NCBI GenBank assembly: GCA_028751875.1
Contig: CM054154.1
Location: 55,502,026-55,566,025, forward strand
DNA length: 64,000 nucleotides
Origin: Rapana venosa
Lineage: Eukaryota > Mollusca > Gastropoda > Neogastropoda > Muricidae
Direction: 5' to 3'
Below are positions 45,423 to 56,349 of the stretch, one piece after another; the first letter of the stretch is position 1, and the number at the start of each line of letters is the position of its first letter. The notes under the pieces were generated by a model. That model was not told the DNA's origin. It worked only from the letters and a program-made list of their open reading frames with translations, and made no database searches. A program made the position numbers and the translations under genes.

Positions 45423-46194
45423 CGATCGTGTAAGCCTCCCTCCTCCATCTCGGTCCAGGCGCAGTAGTGCCGAGTCATTCATTCCTGTCCATTCTCGGAT
45501 GTGTCCATCCATGATTGTTCTGTATTCCCCTCCTTCTGCACCCTCGATGTTCCCTGCATACAGTTTTCTGGCAGAGTGTTTGTGGCGGTGAACGTGGCCT
45601 AGACCATGTCAGCTTTTTTCTTCTTGACGATGTGAAAGGGGTTCTGTGGACCTGCACCGTTTTATTTACTCTTGGACAAATTCATTGGTCTTTTGTTCCT
45701 CCAGGATATCCCAGCATTTTCTATGGCCTTTTGTTTCAAATGACTGGATTCCTTGCTAGTTTCTAGCAGTCCAATGTCCAGTTTCACTCCGACAGCAGAT
45801 AGTCTGAAATTAAGGGAGTTGTAGAGCTTTAGTATTGATTGGGAAACTGAATGTCTTTTACTTTTCCATATGGTGGTGAGTTTTGTCCATAGGAAGATGT
45901 TGCCATGCTAGTCTGACTTTGATTTCCTGTCGTCCCGATCCCCGTCCCGCCTTGGTGATGTACGCCAAGTTATTTAAAAGCATCTACCTCCTCCAGTGCT
46001 GCCTTCATGTAAATTTTAGCAGTGACTTTGCTCGGCTGATCACAAGTACCTTTACTTTTCTCCGAGCTCACCTCCATCCCATATGCTCCACTCTGTTCCT
46101 CAGTCTGGTCGTAAGATCTGGGGCCAGCTCTGTGGCTTACTTCCCACTCCAGAGGTCATGGCCCATGTCAGAGAACAAAAAAATGGACTGCAGA
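45423..46194 (-). mobile_element. RTE-like RT fragment nested in the Rex1/CR1-like LINE
   Basis: On the minus strand this gives the C-terminal part of an RTE-like RT, degraded. Near 45510-45660 it reads K-K-A-D-M-V (in place of a W-F-G-H-like segment) and then W-M-D-T. The host LINE's protein stops at about 45422 and restarts at 46195 with no lost codons visible, which supports an insertion. Confidence 0.7.
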
Positions 46195-47262
46195 TAGCAA
46201 GCTAGTCTGCAAGTCTGCTTTGATTGCACTGACTGGAAATGTTTTTTACAATGTGTGCTCTGATGTGAAAGAGTTAACTGATGTAGTTTCTTCTATAGTT
46301 CATTGGTGTCAGTAGTTTTATTCCAACAAAAGGTGATAGCTATTATACCCCAATAATAAACCTTGGGTTACAAAGGACCTAAAACTTACTAAACAAAAAG
46401 GAAAGTAGATTTTACAAAGGAACAGAAGAACCAAAGAAAACAGTGAATAAAGAAATTAAAGCTGCTGTTCACAAGCTAGAACGTGACTATAAACATAAAT
46501 AGAATACAAGTTTGCAGGGAACAATTTTCGTGCTGCTGGCAGGGAATAAAAACTAAATCAGCCAGTAACATCGCAACTGCCCCACATAGTCAAAAGATTA
46601 GTCAACAGGGGGTCTGGTGACAACAACTTACCAGACATTTAAATGCAATTTTTAACTTGCTTGGAGAAGCATGATTTTTTGATGAACTAAATGGCTGAAA
46701 GCAATCTCAACCTTGAGAGTAGCGTCATTTGTTGATGAAACAGTTATTTGTAAACACCTTCAAGGCAATAAATATAATCAAATCTCCTGGCCCAAATGGG
46801 CTATGCGGCAGAACCCTTAAGTTCTTGCTACGAGCTCAGCATCTTTCAGCACCTGTTCCAAGCCTCGCTGGACACTAGCCAGATACAGTTATTTGTAAGA
46901 CTTCAGTGTAATACCCTTCTTCCAAGAACCAAATCCTTCTCGCCCAATGATTTAAGACCGTAACCTCACCATCACTTGTGATGAAAACATTAGAAAAGAT
47001 CGACCGAGAAGCCCTTGACTCACTTACAGCTTGCCTACAGGACAGGACGAGGTGTCGAAGATGCCAACCTGTACATTTTGAACAAGTGTACAAACCACTT
47101 AGAAGCTCCTGACTCTCATAGCCCGAATAATTGTTTGCTGACTTTAGTCAACTGTTCAATTCAATGCAGCCTCGTGTACTGTTTCACAAAATACTTTCAA
47201 AATTTGATATAGAATATCAACTTGGTTCGTTCTGAATTGGAATTTTTAACTTACAACACCAG

Positions 47263-47267
47263 GGGGG

Positions 47268-47310
<43 letters not shown>

Positions 47311-47320
47311 CGGGGGGGGG
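47263..47320. repeat. Poly-G tract within LINE RT
   Basis: About 56 nearly uninterrupted G bases with one A and one C, placed in the RT coding region. Other G tracts are at 38190-38230, 41641-41702 and 47881-47915, and a long poly-C at 35866-36013. They may be genuine quadruplex-forming DNA, or basecalling and consensus artefacts. Confidence 0.9.
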
Positions 47321-48239
47321 TGTGTTTGCAACAATAATACTTCATCCGTTAGACTTACCTGTACCGTTCTCCACAGGGATGCGTTCTCTTGCCACTTCGT
47401 ACATTTCTTAGACACAGATGATATGCAGAAGCAGCTATGACAATTCCTTTCTTTCAAAAAATTTGCTGATGACAGTCCTCTTAGTCTCTCTTATCTGGAT
47501 CTGTCCAAAACCATGGCCCAGCCCTCACTTGATTTCATCATTGGTGTGATGAGGCATTATCTGAGCTAAATGTTTCTAAAACTAAAGAGTTCCTATCGAT
47601 TTCAGAAGAACGGGTCACAAGAACTTTAAATTACTTCTGACATGTACAATCCTTAGTCAAGAAGTTGAAAATGTTTCGAATACAAGTATCTGAACATAAA
47701 TTTGATGACAAACTAAACTGGATGCTAACACTGACGATATTGTCACAAATGGACAACAACATATTATTTTCTAGGAAGCTTAACCTCATTTATTGTTGAC
47801 AAAAGATTCTTCTTGTTCACAAGTCGTACATAAGAGTGTTCTAAGTTTGCTTTCATCTGTGGTAACAACAAACTATTTAGGGGGGGGGGGGAGGAGGGGG
47901 GGGGAGGGGGGGGGCGGTTAAGAGATAGTTCCGGGAGGTTCGGAGTATGTTAAAATCTGCTAAAAAATAATTTGAGAAGAACAAAGAATATCAAGCTGTA
48001 CTGCCATCACAGCTTGTGCCAAAGCGAACTGTACATCTTGCGGATCCCATCCCATGCATGTCTTTGGAATTCATTTGTTGCCTCAGACGCGGTTTTCGGG
48101 ACACATAAACAAATAGAAAAAGAATTTCCGTTTGTTCCAGTAGTCATTCGAATTTTAAAATTCAAAACAGCACCGTCCAAACAGTATTTACATTCTCTGA
48201 TATACCCCCCTGATTATCAAGTGCGTGTGTGCGTGGTGC

Positions 48240-48597
48240 GGTGTGTGTAGTTAATGAAAATAGTACTCCTGTATCTTGCTTTTGGCTTTCAAAAATGATT
48301 TCTAAATTTGTGTGTGTGTGTGTGTGAGTGTGTGTGTGTGTGTGTGTGTTGTGTGTGTGTGGTGTGTGTGGTTGGTGGTGTGTTGTCTTTTTTATATACT
48401 AGAAAATGGTCATTATGGTGCGCGGTGCACGTTTGTTTATGTGTGATAAAACTGTGTACATATATTGGTGTGTGGTAGTATGGTGTGCACTGTGTGTGAA
48501 TGCACACGTGCGTAACACGCACAAAAAAATTGTTATTTTCTTTTCCAATCAGGTATTTACAATATTGTATTCCGCCATTGGGTGTGTGTGTGTGTGT

Positions 48598-48637
<40 letters not shown>

Positions 48638-48720
48638 TGTTGTGTGTGTGGTTGGGTGCGGTGCGGTGCGTGCGTGTGTGTGTGAGTGTGTGTACCAGTG
48701 CTTAGTGTGCACGCACCTGG
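48240..48720. repeat. TG microsatellite cluster in LINE 3' UTR
   Basis: TG repeats at about 48310-48370 and 48583-48690, separated by AT-rich text. They lie between the C-terminal codons of the Rex1/CR1-like LINE and its 3' end. Confidence 0.9.
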
Positions 48721-49026
48721 GTCAGTGTATAATAATTTTTTAAGCTATCTTGTAATGCCTATATCAATCTGAAATGTGTTTTCTTGTGTCTTGTGAGATA
48801 ATTATAGTATCAATTATGTGCCTGTCATAATGTAATTGGCCCTTCATGGTGATTAAAGTGTTTTTTTGACTTGGACTATGTATTGTGGATAAGTGTCTGG
48901 GGGGGAAAATGGAGGTCTTTGTCTGCTGATTACTCTAATGGACCAGGAATTAGGTGATGATCTGTCTAATGAAGAAGAACCACATGCGGCCATTTTCTTA
49001 CTGAAAGGGAACCATCTCCTCCAAGA

Positions 49027-49509
49027 TTGTTTTTACAACAATCCAAAATCTTTCTAGAATGGAAAATTCTGGAAAGAAGTCACTGCACTCTAGGAAGAGA
49101 AAAATGCGCGCTGGCCAGACAAAGAACCCTTGTGGAAAATGAAGGGAAAAGAAAAGAAGGCAACAGCATTCCGAAACTGTCACTGACAGTGTTGTTTCTG
49201 AGGAGAGGCAGAGATCTGGAGAAAGAACACTGTATGGCAGAATCTACAGAGAATGAAGATAAAGATGACGACATTTTCGCCGAAATGGCATCATCCTTTG
49301 ATGATAATGGGGAAAAAGGGCTGCCCCTTTCTGAAAAACTGGCAAAGCTGCTTGAGTCCAGATTTGGATCTAAACTCCCAGACAGGAAACTGAGGGAAAA
49401 TTTACCAAGTACCCTATTCCCGAAAACTGTTATCAAGCACTTCTCACGAAAGACAGATATCAGGATGGCAAATACACCAAAAAAAAAACCGCTGTCAAAA
49501 GCTGCATAG
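49027..49509 (+). CDS. gag: DIRS-type Gag-like protein fragment
   Basis: This 160-codon frame is basic at the start and has an acidic stretch (E-N-E-D-K-D-D-D-I-F-A-E) followed by L-S-E-K-L-A-K-L-L-E-S-R-F-G-S-K-L and a K-K-K-P-L-S-K-A-A end. DIRS Gag-like ORF1 proteins have the same order: acidic, then a leucine-rich L-A-x-L-V-x-x-R-W-like segment, then a basic A-rich part. The first ATG is not certain to be the real start. The function is probably particle or RNA binding by family analogy. It is open along its length, unlike the rest of the element. Confidence 0.6.
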   Translation: MFLQQSKIFLEWKILERSHCTLGREKCALARQRTLVENEGKRKEGNSIPKLSLTVLFLRRGRDLEKEHCMAESTENEDKDDDIFAEMASSFDDNGEKGLPLSEKLAKLLESRFGSKLPDRKLRENLPSTLFPKTVIKHFSRKTDIRMANTPKKKPLSKAA

Positions 49510-50519
49510 GGATAACGCATGCACAGACCGACAACTGAAGTAAGAGATACCATCTCAGGGCCAGGATGCAAGCTAAATGTACGCGTGAACTGACCGGATA
49601 GCATAGCCCATCCTTACAGACGCCTAAAAGCTCCTCCAGTCATGCCAACCATGAAACCTGTTCCAGAAACGGAGAGAAAATGCACCGAGCCAGCTACTAT
49701 TAAATAAAAATAAAAAAAATAATAAATATAATAACAAACCTAAACCTCTGTGAACTCTCTGCATATGTGCATCCGCATTTGCCACGACACACAGAACCAC
49801 TGTGGAGTTTTTCCATAAAGGACGAAAGAAGTACAGAGTCCCAGAAACTAGGTCAGAACATGCATTGCCAGCAAAAAGAGAATCAACATGGCAGCCAACA
49901 CCAGCATCTTTTTTAGGCCGAACCATGGAGGCAGGCAGAACAAACAAGAAAAGTTTTGGAAAAGGGTCAGAAAAACAGCACGGGCAGTACTCGATCCCTA
50001 CTGAACCCCCCCTCCCTTCTGGCAACAAGTTTAGTGAACTTGAACTTGCATGCCCTCTCTGTGTGCTAATCTTAAGCGAAGCATGAAAATTTACAGATGG
50101 AACATTAAGGAAAAGTTGTCTCCTGGAATGTATTAACTCTGACCCTGATGTACTTGAAACAAGTTGTAAAGGAATTAAAATCACTTTTGATTGATTTGCC
50201 CAAAGATATAAAGCAATTTGCAAAGGCCATTTACAAGCATGGAAATTAAGCTATTGACTCTGAAAGAGAAAACCTTGTTGAACAAAAGTGTGATTAAAGA
50301 ATCCTTGCGAGAAATCAGGACAAATTGTCTCACCTATCTTTGTTAGGGAGAAAAAAGATGGATAATATAGAATGAGTTTTTGAATCTGAAACAGCTTCTA
50401 AATGAAAAGGTAAATAAAAGAAATTTAAATGGAAAACAATACAAACAAGCTTTGACTAATGGTAAAGGAGTCGATAACCTATATGGTCATAGGAGCAAAG
50501 CGTCAAGAGACCTCCTTCT

Positions 50520-52180
50520 CTAGGCCAGAATATTGAGCAGCGCCCATCTCCTCTCCCCGCTCTTTACCTCCCCTGACCCAAAAAGAGGGCAGTTACCCAT
50601 TAACAGCTGGTGAACTGGGGAACTGAACAGAAGCTAAGGCGCGCAAACGGTCCACCCATCCAACTGGTAACCACGCTGGACGCTGCTTAACTTGGCTGGG
50701 GAAAAGCCAGTGCTTTGGATCTAGTGACCAAATTTGTTATTTTGCATCAATTGATCTGAGAGATGCCTATTATGTCATAGCAGTAGAGGAGAATTTTCAG
50801 AAATACCTGAAATTCAGGTGGAGAGGAAAACTGTACTGTTTTCAGGCAGCTGCCATGGGACTCAGTCCTGATTCCCAGAAATCACAAACTTATGAAACCT
50901 GTCCTAGCTGCTTACATATAAGGGTCACCAGATAACTTCATCATTGATGATAGTTTTAATGTTGGGAGTCCTGAAACCGAAGTGTACAGTGTGTAGTGTG
51001 TGACAGACATGATAAAATTATTAGACTATCTAAGGATTCTATGTACATGAAAAGAAATCTCATTCAACCGTGCAAGAAATCACATAACCTGGGTTTTCAA
51101 ATAAACTCATAGACTATGTCCGACATGCTGACAATGAACGGAAACAGAAACTGTTGTGTGCCTGCAAAGAATTATTCAGTCAGAAAAGTGTTACCATAAG
51201 ATCTCTGGCATCCTTTGTATTGGACTAAATGGTTTCTTGTTTTCTTAGCTGTGCCAATGGCCCTTTGTAACTACAGAGCCCTTGAACAAGACTACATGTT
51301 TGCACTTAAAATAAGTAAGGAAACTGGGAAAGTCTGATAGTGTTTATCAGCTAAAGGAAAAGCAAGCTAAATGTGGATCAATAACATAGATAAACAAAAT
51401 GCTCCTATTCAGAGATCAATACCCACTATTACTATGAAGACAGGCACAGCTCAGGAACAGATGGGGTGCTTGATTGTTGAGACCAATGCCCAAACACAAA
51501 GCTTGGTGGAGTGAGAAAAACAAAGAAGGACATATAACTCATTGGAGCTATTAGCTGTCATTGTTTGGTCTCAATCTTTATTACATATCAACTGCATGCT
51601 CACATAAAAATCATATCTGATACCAAAGCACAGTTGGTTTGTATTAACAATAAGGTTTCTAACATGATCAAACAGCTGAATGACGTGTCTCATCAAATCT
51701 GGCATGTGGGAAAGCAGAACCTAGGCTCATGCTGCCCACAAATCGCCCTGGAGTTGATAATATTGAAGCTGACAGCTGTCTAGACAGGGCTACATAGACA
51801 CAGAAGGAAACTTGATTCAACTGCGTCTTCTCGGAGGCTCTGAATATTTCTAGATATAAAACCTGACATTGACTTGTTGCTCTGATTAAATTTCAGTTTC
51901 CATGATTCTTTCCAGACCCAGGAGCATGTCTATTACGCATTTAGCATGTATTTGGGGAATGAAACTGTCTATTGCTTTCCCCCTTTCAGCATTCTATCCT
52001 GTGTCCTGGCAAAGTTAAAGAAAGACAAAGCAAGAGGGGTTATAGTAGCACCAGCCTGGAAAAAACCAGCCTTTTTGGCCAGCACTAATGAAAATCCTCA
52101 CAGCAAGGAACACTCTACTGACACAACCAAGTCAAAAGGAGATGAAACACCCAGTAAGGAAAAGCTTGACTGTTAGTCTG
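50520..52180 (+). pseudogene. DIRS-type RT, RNase H and following domain
   Basis: By segment: A-S-I-D-L-R-D-A-Y-Y-V-I (50748-50785) and G-K-L-Y-C-F (about 50826) from the RT palm; F-I-I-D-D-S-F (50937-50957), the catalytic Y-x-D-D region with Y changed to I; RNase H text I-S-D-T-K-A-Q-L-V-C-I-N-N (51613-51650); V-D-N-I-E-A-D near 51752-51772; P-D-I-D-L near 51866; and V-Y-C-F-P-P-F-S near 51969. The last part (51946-52176) is one open frame of 76 codons. Stops occur between most segments. Confidence 0.85.
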
Positions 52181-52759
52181 CAAAGTGTCAGGGATAGATT
52201 CAGAACAAGGTTTTTCTGAGGACACTACCAGTATTCTCATGTCCTCATGGCGACCGCAACAAAACAGATGTATGATGTGTACATACAAAAGTGGGAGAAG
52301 GGTACGCGTGTGAGCAACAGTGGATTCAGTTCACCGCCTCTACCACAGCTGTAAATTTATCGTGCATCTCTGTTGAAAATAGGGAATATTCATATAGGGC
52401 TGTGGCAACGGCTTGTTCTGCGCTAATTGTTTTCTCTGCAACATGAAGGTGCTACGTTCGTCAAACATAAACTTGTAAAAAGATTTATGAATGGTGTTTA
52501 GAAAGAAAACCACCACTACCAAAAGTACAAACCAACGAGGATGAAAATATTGTCTTAAAAGGCCTAGAAATGTGGTTCCATTGGATAGTTCAAAGAACTG
52601 ACATGATACTTTGATGTTAATTGCACTGCCGCGGGTCAAGGTGTCAAACTATGCTGTACTGACATCCATAATAATATGCTACTAACGAGGCAAAAATGTA
52701 TATTTTTGTAAATAGTTCATTAAACACTCAAGAAGAGATCCCATCAATCACCATTATAC

Positions 52760-53110
52760 AATGCTTTTGTGGATAAGGCGGCTCTGTGTGTAGTTTCACC
52801 ACATTGACAGACTACCTTAACGAAGAAAAGAAACTGAGGCTCAGAATTCCACCAGACATTTGTATAACACTCTCAATCACACTCGCACATAGACTAGCAA
52901 TAACATCTCTCGCTGGCTGAAATGGACGCTGGAGAGGGCAGGCATAGACATTACACGCTCACAGCTCACAGATACCAAGTACCAGTACTTTCACAGCAAA
53001 ACTTGCAGACCTCCAATAAAACATCATAATAAAGCAGCTTGATGGACGATTGGTTTCCTCCTCATTTGCAAAAATTTATAATATGAATGTGGGACCAACA
53101 CTGAACATAG
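52760..53110 (+). pseudogene. DIRS-type tyrosine recombinase remnant
   Basis: Translation by segment gives T-D-Y-L-N-E-E-K-K-L-R, then W-L-K-W-T-L-E-R-A-G-I-D-I-T (52917-52957), then A-H-S-S-Q (the family H-S-T-R box, with Arg lost) in a neighbouring frame, S-T-S-T-F-T-A-K-L-A-D-L, and finally F-A-K-I-Y-N-M with a Tyr at the position of the nucleophile. This is the usual C-terminal part of DIRS recombinases. Several frameshifts and the missing box Arg make it inactive. Confidence 0.8.
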
Positions 53111-53339
53111 GCCAGTCCATCATGAGCTTTCCAAACACAGAGTAAGGTAGGACATGGTTTCTTTTTCATGTGAGATGTGTTTGTCTCGAGAACACTGTGG
53201 CTCTCATTCTCACTGCTTGTAGTGGAGAAATACAGGAAATGAGCAAGAATTAAAAGACTTACCTTGTAAAGCTGAGGCTGTTTGTAATTCTGCAATATAA
53301 TGGAGCCAGAAGGGAGTGCACATGCCCACCTGTCAAAGT

Positions 53340-54000
53340 TGCATGCTTACCCTGCAAGTAAAATGAAATGCATACCATGCAAACGAAACTACTAACTTTG
53401 AAAAAATGAAGAATTGCCATCTATGTTCTTGCACACCCTGCAAAATAGTAAGAAAAAGACAGAGTTAAAGAACAAAAAAAGAAAACAGACAAAAAAAATA
53501 AAAAAAAAATTAATAGAAATAACAAATAAAAAATCCCATACCCAAAGTAAATGAAAAGAGAATGATAACAATTTGTTATTAAATATAGATGAGCATGTTA
53601 TAATATATGTGACACAGTTTCACTCGAGGCACTAAAAACTGCAGTAGCTGCGCGCAGGTTTTTCTCAGGCACTCCGTATCCTGTCTACAATAAATTCCCA
53701 AGAATTTACAAACAGCTTCAACTTACGAGGTATGTCTCCAACTTTATTGTATTTAATATGGTAGATATTATATGAAAATGTGCACATGGGTTACAAATTA
53801 TAAATGGTGACTGCAATGGTGACCAGACTAGGATGCTGTCATCGTATCTGATGAGGATGTAGTGGTTAATGATTATTTTTTATGTGTCAGATGATTTGTC
53901 TCTCAGATTTTTGACATCATGTCCGTTATTTAGTGCTGAGACTTCTGATTCTGATTACCTTCCTGTTGAATTACAAATTAATCCAGTATATATACAGTAC
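53340..54000. other. Unassigned DNA after the DIRS element
   Basis: AT-rich with no gene recognised; it may hold the DIRS 3' terminal region. It is repeated with losses at 59340-59880. Confidence 0.4.
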
Positions 54001-54009
54001 AGAACTGAG

Positions 54010-54950
54010 GACCAGCAGTTTGAAAAGTTCGGTGGATAAAAACAACGCTCATTTAATTAAAGAAAATCTCTGTGAAGAGACCATTGTGAACATTTCTAAA
54101 TGCCTCCCATGATTGATAGAACATTGATGAAGCTTTTAGATTTATTTCATGAATCTACATAAAAACCATGCTGATTGTATGAAAAAACAGGTTCATGATC
54201 AATACAAGATCCCTATCAATCAGATACATGGTTTGCTAATGAATGTAAAAGAATGAAAGTAGGGTCAAAAACTTTTGAAGTCTACGTAACACTTTAAAGA
54301 AAGAAGACAAAACTTGTACTGTATCACAAGAAGGGATGAAAGGAAAAAGAAAGATATAAACAAGACATTACTTCGCAGATATATGTCTTCCATCACATTC
54401 TTAAGTTTAGTTTCTGGAAGAATATTAACAAGGCTTCATTAAGAAAGAGTCAGCCAAAGAATAAGATATCTGTTGCAGATGGGTTTCACACTTCAAAACT
54501 CTGCTAGAGAAAACTCAGCAGACAACTCCCATGAACACTGAAGGTGACATATGGAAGAAACTGAGCCCAGATTTTGATCGTCTCATATCAAAAGATGAAT
54601 ATGAATGTGCACTATAGAAATTTAAACATGATAAAGCAGCTGGTCCTATCAAAATCATTGGAGAATTACTATAAAAGTGGTGAAAATCTTGTAACTTTTT
54701 CTGCTAAAATTATTCAACAAAATCTTGATAATGTCTTTTTTTCCAGATAACTGGACAGAATCTATCATCCTAACATTAAACAAAAAAGGTGATGTTGACA
54801 ACCCTAATATCTCTATGGGGGAATCTCTCTAGTGATATAAGTAGTAAGCCAGTAAGCAGTACCATCAGTGAAAATAGGTTACACATCATGCAGCTCTCAT
54901 TACTCGGGGTTCAAGAATTCTTAACATTTGAGCAATCATCATGTCTATCA
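54010..54950 (+). mobile_element. LINE fragment, RT fingers (copy A)
   Basis: Segments W-F-x-N-E-C-K (about 54227-54245), S-Q-P-K-N-K-I-S-V-A-D (about 54448-54480), D-K-A-A-G-P (about 54630), N-W-T-E-S-I-I-L (about 54752-54775), and K-K-G-D-V-D-N-P then G-I-S-L-x-D-I-S-S-K are the region just before and at the first RT motifs of an APE-type LINE. The RT palm does not follow: the sequence turns into the Morgue-like frame at about 54950. It is repeated at 59880-60760. Confidence 0.75.
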
Positions 54951-55164
54951 TGCCATTTTTGTCTGTGGGTTCTATGGAACAACTTTGGACAGCCAGTGTG
55001 CAGAACATGACATCTCTTCCTCTTCTCTTGGATCTCAACAAGGAGAGTGTAACACAGAGGAAAGCAGACTCGGATGACTCCGGGAATGAGGAGCCCATCA
55101 TAGAGGGGATTTCTATGCAAGCAGGACCGCTGATGGGGCGGGCCGGGTGGCCAAACAGGTTGAT
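54950..55164 (+). pseudogene. Morgue-like gene, first codons (truncated copy)
   Basis: This matches 60760-60975 closely: A-D-S-D-D-S-G-N-E-E-P-I-I-E-G is identical, and the similarity ends at CCAAACAGGTTG (about 55151-55162), after which the sequence is noise. It ends before the F-box. It is either a partial duplicate or the unmerged end of an overlapping assembly piece. Confidence 0.75.
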
Positions 55165-56314
55165 TTCAGTGTTTGGGGTTTTGGGGTTGTGTGTTGTGTG
55201 TGTTTTTTTGTTTGTTTTTGTGTGTGTGGGGGTGGTGGTGGTGGTGTGTGTGGGTTTTGGTGTGTGAGTGTTGTGTGGGGGGTTTTTGTATAAAAATTTT
55301 TTAAAGCCCCGGGACTTTTAAAATTTTGAAAATGTTTTTTTTGGGTTTTTTGGGGAAAAATTTAGGTTAAATTTGTCCCTGTCGTATTTTTTTTTTCCCC
55401 AGGGGTTTTTAAATTTTTTTGCTTGTTGTTGGGGTTTGGGGTTGGGGGGGAAAATGGGGTTTTTGTGGTTCTCTGTGCCTTGGTGGGTCTCTAGGGAAAA
55501 CACGCTGATTTTTTTAAAGCCATCTTAAAGTTTTTACCAAAAAACCCAAATTTTCAGTGGAAATTTTTTAAAAGGTCATATCTAAAAAATTTCCCTTTTG
55601 GTAGAAAAGTTTTTGGGGAAAATAAAGGGAAAAGGGGGGGAAAAATGTCATGCTGTTTCTATAAAGGGGAAGGAGCGGGAGAAAAAAGGCGAATCTACAA
55701 AAGGAAAATCAATTTTGCCCAAAATGCATATCTTTTGAATGGAAAAAAATCCCCTTTTCTAAAAAAGGAAAGGTTTTGTCCAAATTTTTTAAACCCCGAA
55801 AAATGAGGAAAAAAATTTAAAGTCCCTTTTCCCCAAAAAACTTTTTATAAGTTCTAGAAGGCAGATAAAGGAGGGGCAAATACAAAAAAAAAAAAACCGT
55901 TCAAAAGGCCTTTTGGATAATTTGACTGCCCTTCTTAAAATACCACTCGGGGGGAGGATAAATCCGGGAAACTGGGATCAAACCCTTTTCCCCAACGTAG
56001 CCCTCACAGGTCAGAACAAAAATCCCAAAAAAAAAAACCCCCCTGTCCGTGCCTTGGTAACCTTTTCCCAAAAACCCCGAAAAAAAGTGATTTCAAAAGG
56101 GGGACAAAAGAAAAAAGGCCCCCAAAACAAAAACATGACCGCAAAAAAGAAACACATTTTGGGAAACACCCCCTTTTTTTTTGGGGGGGGGGGGGGGAGA
56201 AAAGGCAGAAAAACACCACTCTTTTTTGCCGGAAGCCTCGGAAAAAAAAATTTTTGGGAAGAAGTCCCCCGGGTTTTTAAATCATTTAAATTTTTTTTAA
56301 AAAATTTATAATTT

Positions 56315-56344
<30 letters not shown>
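55165..56344. other. Low-quality, base-smeared sequence
   Basis: Long runs of one base (A, T, G or C) follow one another with almost no ordinary text, and frames that run through it are meaningless. The start is abrupt, exactly where the Morgue-like fragment breaks. A homopolymer T run of about 30 closes it at 56310-56344. I read this as poor consensus and see no gene. Confidence 0.75.

Positions 56345-56349
<5 letters not shown>

Larger units (their letters stand above)
44000..48880 (+). mobile_element. Rex1/CR1-like LINE, nearly full length, interrupted
   Basis: From the 5' region (duplicated at 40440) the coding goes through endonuclease (N-V-Q-S-L near 44695; T-C-P-T-R near 45208; L-L-L-P-P-L near 45275), a 770-bp RTE-like insertion (45423-46194), then linker (N-N-K-P-W-V-T-K-D-L near 46355-46385), RT (S-P-G-P-N-G near 46786; F-A-D-D near 47460), and C-terminus (G-T-H-K-Q-I-E-K-E-F-P and V-V-I-R-I-L near 48100-48160). 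Poly-G tracts at 47263-47320 and 47881-47915 sit inside it. Stops and frameshifts are frequent. The 3' end is near 48880. Confidence 0.82.
48900..53340 (+). mobile_element. DIRS-type tyrosine-recombinase retrotransposon (copy A)
   Basis: A Gag-like ORF, then DIRS-type RT/RNase H, the P-D-I-D-L segment with F-P-P-F-S, and a tyrosine-recombinase region follow in order on the plus strand. The combination is diagnostic for DIRS-like elements, which integrate by recombinase and not by DDE integrase. The terminal repeats (inverted or split) were not located, so the ends are approximate. The part from 50085 on is repeated at 56345-59340. Confidence 0.85.

Noticed and set aside
49080..49604. 174-codon minus-strand frame opposite the DIRS Gag ORF
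   Set aside because: It is a shadow of the plus-strand Gag-like frame, with no family similarity and no context of its own.
49624..50223. 199-codon minus-strand frame
   Set aside because: It lies across the DIRS element in antisense and shows no known motif, while the plus strand here belongs to a recognised element. It is not retained as a gene, though I cannot exclude it fully.
55913..56311. 132-codon Lys-rich frame
   Set aside because: It runs through base-smeared low-quality sequence, so it is not a believable protein.
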